Assembly: GCF_000701425.1 (NCBI RefSeq)
Contig: NZ_JNIW01000096.1
Location: 1-7,992 of the forward strand
DNA length: 7,992 bases
Source of the DNA: Deinococcus frigens DSM 12807
Lineage (GTDB): Bacteria > Deinococcota > Deinococci > Deinococcales > Deinococcaceae
Direction of reading: 5' to 3'
Both the position numbers and the translations under genes were made by a program. Of this stretch, positions 5,756-7,992 are shown in pieces. Each line of letters starts with the position of its first letter. Position 1 is the stretch's first letter. The notes below the pieces were generated by a model. It ran no database searches, had not been told where the DNA came from, and worked only from the letters and a program-made list of their open reading frames with translations.

Positions 5756-5914
5756 TCAGGCCCCCGCCGCCCGCAGCGGCGCCTCCAGCCCCCCCGTAAA
5801 CCCGTGCTCCAGACGCGGCCACTCGGGGGGAAAGGTTGCATGCGGGTCACGTTGTTGGGCACGACGGCGCGTTGTGGCCTCAATCGTCCGAAAAAACCCG
5901 TTAGGGAAAATCTG
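5756..5914 (-). pseudogene. C-terminal remnant of an unidentified gene
   Basis: Reading the minus strand up to the TGA at 5758-5756 gives a protein-like tail of about 52 residues. It includes FPNGFFRTIEATTRRR, FPPEWPRLEHGF and LEAPLRAAGA, with GC-rich codons typical of the neighbours. It ends only 5 nt from the ferritin-like terminator, as a convergent gene would. Further upstream the frame stays open but loses protein character around 5915, and there is no start codon or ribosome site. I take it as the surviving 3' end of a gene whose front was lost by recombination near 5915. I do not recognise the parent family. Confidence 0.45.
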
Positions 5915-5972
5915 CCGTCTGGGAGGAATTTGTAGAAGAGGTCTACTGCGAACTGGGTTTGAACACCGTTAG

Positions 5973-6053
5973 AAACTGGCATCTGATCGAGAAGCGAATT
6001 TACCCGTCATCCTGATGACAGGGTATGTCACGCTGGCCTATGAACAACGGTGA
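5973..6053 (+). pseudogene. Possible response-regulator receiver-domain fragment
   Basis: The frame between the TAG at 5970 and the TGA at 6051 contains ANLPVILMTGYVTLAYEQR. The core LPVILMTGY matches the beta-4 strand and Thr-Gly-Tyr turn of response-regulator receiver domains, where the pattern (L)PVI(L/M)(L/M)TGY is common. Nothing else of the domain (acidic pocket, phospho-Asp, Lys) is present in this frame. It would be a relic of a two-component gene. A chance match over such a short stretch cannot be excluded. Confidence 0.25.
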
Positions 6054-6174
6054 ACTGATGGTGGTACAGCAGGCTGTCCAACTCAGAGCTACTGTACGTC
6101 AGCTTGTCGCAGAGGCTCAGCAACTCACCAGTGAGCTACGCGAAGCCCGTCTTCGCCTGCTGGATGACGTTTAG
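6025..6174 (+). CDS. Possible small coiled-coil ORF (or gene remnant)
   Basis: This is a 49-codon frame starting at ATG 6025 (44 codons if ATG 6040 is used) and ending at TAG 6172. From residue 8 it is a nearly unbroken Leu/Glu/Arg/Gln heptad helix (VVQQAVQLRATVRQLVAEA, then SELREARLRLL). It has no ribosome site and no -10 hexamer near either ATG. The same frame is open upstream (5905-6012, with FVEEVYCELGLNTVRNWHL) but is broken by tandem TGA codons at 6013-6018. It may be the end of a decayed larger gene; the upstream piece has an HTH-like look. I do not recognise it. Confidence 0.3.
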   Translation: MSRWPMNNGELMVVQQAVQLRATVRQLVAEAQQLTSELREARLRLLDDV

Positions 6175-6249
6175 GCCGCACGGAAAAGCCAGCTCCTAGT
6201 CCCACTCAGTTACACGCCATCGTGGTAACGGTTACGCCAGGGTGTCCGA

Positions 6250-6368
6250 TGTCAGATCAGGGTACACCCCAACACCACGTCAGCTAAGGGGCTAAAAATT
6301 GTCAGATTAGAGTTGTTTTTAACTTTCTCTGACAGTATTTTTTCGAGGCTCTAGAACTTAATCTGACA
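6250..6368. repeat. TGTCAGAT-type repeats in direct and inverted orientation
   Basis: TGTCAGATCA is at 6250-6259, TGTCAGATTA at 6300-6309, its inverse TAATCTGACA at 6359-6368, and a shorter inverse TCTGACA at 6328-6334. The pair 6300-6309/6359-6368 is a perfect 10-bp inverted repeat. The inner pair 6300-6306/6328-6334, with AGTT/AACT, can form an AT-rich hairpin with T-rich sequence on both sides. This is the most AT-rich spot between higA and the remnants. Ends with TGTC...GACA and internal repeats occur in Tn5053/Tn7-like rve transposons, so this may be a decayed element end. No transposase is present, and a bidirectional terminator is an alternative. Confidence 0.4.
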
Positions 6369-6370
6369 GG

Positions 6371-6422
6371 AAAATCCAGCGCGCACGCTCCCTGAGCCGT
6401 TGGGGCCAAGGAGCGGGCGCGC
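6371..6422 (-). terminator. Terminator of the higBA operon
   Basis: A stem pairs 6379-6391 with 6410-6422, thirteen positions with one A/G mismatch and 18 nt between the arms. On the minus strand it is followed by TGGATTTTCC. It starts 13 nt after the higA stop. The stem is GC-rich and the T-run is short but adequate. Confidence 0.65.
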
Positions 6423-6435
6423 CGCGTGTCTTTGC

Positions 6436-6876
6436 TCAAGCCAGGAGCAGCGCGGGCGAGATCTGGAAGTGTGTGGCCAGCTTCACAGCCTGCGCTTTGC
6501 TGGGCATCCGCTCCCCCTTCAGCACTTTCGACAGCGTCCCCTGATCCAGGCCCGTGGCCTTAGCGAGCGCCGTCTGCGTGAGGTCATGGACGCTGAGCAG
6601 GTACGCCAGCACGTCCTTGGGCGCGCCCTGCGGCGGGCCGAGCAGCGCAGACTCATACGTTTCGATGCGTTCTGACAGCAGATCGATCAGCGAGTCCAGA
6701 GCATGGGGTTCACCCCCAGCAGCCTCACTGGCTTCCATCATCAGCGCCTCCACCGCCTCCAGCACGGCGTGGTACTGCTTTTCGTCGTGAATGGGCGCGA
6801 AAAGATCGATGGACGCGGCTTCGCGGGCGGCGGCTTCAACCTGCGTCCAGCGGTTGGCCAAGATCGTGACGTTCAT
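6436..6876 (-). CDS. higA: HigA-type antitoxin (Xre/HTH)
   Basis: This is a 146-aa antitoxin of the HigA type. Residues about 1-90 are the HigA-specific helical part (YHAVLEAVEALMMEA, LDSLIDLLSERIETYE), which would contact the toxin. Residues about 100-146 form an Xre/Cro-type helix-turn-helix (TQTALAKATGLDQGTLSKVL, then GERMPSKAQAVKLATHF). It would bind and neutralise HigB and repress the operon promoter. The ATG at 6876 is chosen because AAGAGG lies 6 nt upstream. The frame stays open well upstream, into the 3' end of higB, but that part (basic and Pro-rich) lacks HigA character. It is the second gene, 100 nt after the toxin stop, which is long for a toxin-antitoxin pair. Confidence 0.85.
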   Translation of the reverse strand: MNVTILANRWTQVEAAAREAASIDLFAPIHDEKQYHAVLEAVEALMMEASEAAGGEPHALDSLIDLLSERIETYESALLGPPQGAPKDVLAYLLSVHDLTQTALAKATGLDQGTLSKVLKGERMPSKAQAVKLATHFQISPALLLA

Positions 6877-6954
6877 GGAGTACCTCTTCATTTCATTTGG
6901 GATCAAGGGGCGAAGGATGGCAGGGCAAATGTGGGGAACCGGGGCGAGAAGGGT

Positions 6955-6969
6955 GCCCCCGAAGGGGGC
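6955..6969 (-). other. Hairpin between toxin and antitoxin genes
   Basis: GCCCCC, loop TTC on the minus strand, GGGGGC forms a compact stem (6955-6960 with 6964-6969) 7 nt after the higB stop. No T-run follows. It could slow 3' decay, or act as a partial attenuator between the genes. Confidence 0.45.
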
Positions 6970-6976
6970 GGGGCGG

Positions 6977-7327
6977 TCACTTTTTCTTCTTTTTCGTCTT
7001 GCGCGTGAGGTCACTCCAGGTGTTGTATTCCGCGTGGGTCATGAAGCGGTGGAGGTACAGCACCGGACGCGTCCAACGCACGAGGGTCACCAGCCGGTAA
7101 GCATTTCCGTTGATGTTCCACACCAGGTATGTACGGTTGACGTAATCCACGCCGGGCACCTGCGCCCTGAGTTCTGCAAAGGAATTGAAAGAGAGGTCGG
7201 TAACCGTGCGCTCCCAGCCCTTGAGGGCGTCGGCGGCGTCCGGGTGTTCCTGCATGTACTTGAGGAGGGTGGGGCGGGCAACGATGCGGGCCTTGAGGCG
7301 CGGTGGTGGTGGATCGGCGGTTCCCAT
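6977..7327 (-). CDS. higB: HigB-type toxin (mRNA interferase)
   Basis: This is a 116-aa toxin of the HigB family, RelE-like ribosome-dependent mRNA interferases. Diagnostic pieces are the N-terminal KARIVARPTLLKYMQEHPDA with the following ALKGW (W38), then VNRTYLVWNINGNAYRLV (about 63-80) and LYLHRFMTHAEYNTW (about 90-104), the last two being HigB signatures. The protein is longer than typical by a Pro-rich N-terminal stretch (about residues 1-10) and a lysine-rich tail. The toxin gene precedes the antitoxin, as usual for higBA. ATG 7327 has no ribosome site; the promoter -10 lies 6 nt upstream, so the mRNA is probably leaderless. The 3' end is an A-rich run coding the Lys tail. Confidence 0.85.
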   Translation of the reverse strand: MGTADPPPPRLKARIVARPTLLKYMQEHPDAADALKGWERTVTDLSFNSFAELRAQVPGVDYVNRTYLVWNINGNAYRLVTLVRWTRPVLYLHRFMTHAEYNTWSDLTRKTKKKKK

Positions 7328-7333
7328 GCAGAC

Positions 7334-7362
7334 ATTTTATGTCATTTTGCCATAAACGCCAA
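7334..7362 (-). promoter_or_regulatory. higBA promoter with overlapping operator
   Basis: On the minus strand TTGGCG (7362-7357), a 17-bp spacer and TAAAAT (7339-7334) form a good promoter. The -10 ends 6 nt before the higB ATG, so transcription should begin at about the A of ATG. A palindrome GACAT-TTT-ATGTC (7331-7343) covers the -10, a natural site for HigA autorepression. In the other reading, TTATG-N9-CATAA (7337-7355) resembles the Deinococcus radiation/desiccation motif but is two bases longer. Confidence 0.65.
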
Positions 7363-7381
7363 ATGCTTTACGGCGCTCCCC

Positions 7382-7992
7382 TCAATATTCATAGCCGTAA
7401 GACCGGTCGCGCTGCTGCTGCCGCTGGTAGTCCTGGTCCTGCTCGTAGCTGCGCTCGTGTTGATGGAACTGGGCCAGCTCCTGCGTGCCGCCCGCGTGGT
7501 CTTGGTACAACCCCAACTCCCGCTGCTGCTCCCGCTGATATTCGTAGGTCTCACGGCCAAACGTCCGCAGGTCCGCCAGCTCGTCCTTCTGCAAGGTCCG
7601 GGACGTGGCCGCCAGGACGTGGACGTGATCATGCTGGCCCTGGTCCGTGTGGCTCACGCCCACCCACGTTTTGACCGTGTTGCCCTGGGCCTCGATGCGG
7701 GCGATCTGCTCGGCGGCCCACGCCTGCCGTCCCTGTTCATCCAGGTCCGCGTGACCCTCGCCGGGATTGAAGGTCAGCCGGTAGAAGTAGGTCTTGCCAT
7801 CACTCTCGGCGGCGCGGTCCAGGCGTTCGTAGACCTCCTGGCGGCTCAGCTCACCGTCCTGATCGAACAGCAGGCGGGCCTGTCGCTCGCCCAGGTCGTC
7901 CTGGCGGTGCTGCATGTAGCGCACCGATCCCTTAGCTTCACCCGCGCTGCGGGTGTAGCTGGTCTTGACCACCGAGAAGGATCTTCCCGACA
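7382..7992 (-). CDS. HUH relaxase-like mobilisation protein, 5' end at window edge
   Basis: The protein resembles the nuclease domain of MOBP-type relaxases. Counting from the in-frame GTG at 7972, it starts [23 protein letters not shown]6 and Y19 are candidate catalytic tyrosines. A segment [15 protein letters not shown] (about 60-74) follows, and then the three-histidine metal motif [18 protein letters not shown] (H108, H114, H116, H118). The tail (about 145-196) is rich in Gln, Arg, Tyr and Glu. The frame is open to the window edge, adding SGRSFS before the GTG; an ATG with its A just outside the window would give a start, so the 5' end is incomplete here. With about 200 residues it is far shorter than most relaxases and lacks a helicase or primase part. 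It would nick oriT during mobilisation; oriT is not visible here. It precedes higBA by 54 nt on the same strand. Confidence 0.7.
   Translation of the reverse strand, partial: SGRSFSVVKTSYTRSAGEAKGSVRYMQHRQDDLGERQARLLFDQDGELSRQEVYERLDRAAESDGKTYFYRLTFNPGEGHADLDEQGRQAWAAEQIARIEAQGNTVKTWVGVSHTDQGQHDHVHVLAATSRTLQKDELADLRTFGRETYEYQREQQRELGLYQDHAGGTQELAQFHQHERSYEQDQDYQRQQQRDRSYGYEY

Noticed and set aside
4749..5822. Long minus-strand frame of 357 codons opposite the ferritin-like gene
   Set aside because: Shadow of the ferritin-like gene's GC-rich codons. The plus strand has Tat signal, lipobox, metal ligands and a ribosome site.
1..7992. CRISPR array, tRNA or rRNA genes, complete insertion sequence
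   Set aside because: No regular spaced repeats of CRISPR size, no cloverleaf-like or ribosomal sequence, and no transposase gene were seen.

Overview
The window looks like a piece of a Deinococcus (Deinococcota) plasmid or plasmid-like replicon. Most genes are GC-rich, and the cargo includes a Tat-exported ferritin-like 'desiccation-related' protein typical of that genus. Several genes have a TAnnnT -10-like hexamer only 5-6 nt before the start codon and no Shine-Dalgarno, the leaderless arrangement reported to be common in Deinococcus. A replication initiator-like gene, iteron-like repeats, a relaxase-like gene and a toxin-antitoxin pair point to a plasmid. The genus assignment is an inference; nothing was searched.

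Layout. 1-257: leader without a gene. 258-695 (+): orphan protein with a Cys...His-Ser-Trp pattern. 840-1283 (+): AT-rich orphan gene unlike its surroundings. 1383-2855 (-): 490-aa replication initiator-like protein. 2856-3197: probable origin and control region, with a candidate rep promoter inside an inverted repeat, three to four 11-bp direct repeats, and a near-consensus promoter reading directly into a terminator. 3198-3497 (-) and 3550-4125 (-): a small basic protein and a helix-turn-helix/coiled-coil protein, the latter preceded by an array of five 9-bp units that includes a perfect 28-bp palindrome. 4203-4706: long leader without a gene. 4707-5696 (+): ferritin-like Tat lipoprotein, closed by a strong terminator. 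5751-6370: decayed stretch with gene remnants on both strands and TGTCAGAT-type repeats. 6436-7327 (-): HigB toxin followed by HigA antitoxin. 7382-7992 (-): HUH relaxase-like protein, running off the right edge.

How it fits together. Rep plus the 2934-2999 repeats would drive and autoregulate replication. The HTH/coiled-coil protein with its nonamer array resembles a KfrA-type accessory maintenance regulator. HigBA would stabilise the replicon and the relaxase would mobilise it. The ferritin-like protein is cargo probably linked to iron or oxidative/desiccation stress. The strongest candidates for something new are the nonamer array with its HTH/coiled-coil protein, the promoter-into-terminator element beside the iterons, and the RDRM-like sequence on the toxin-antitoxin promoter.
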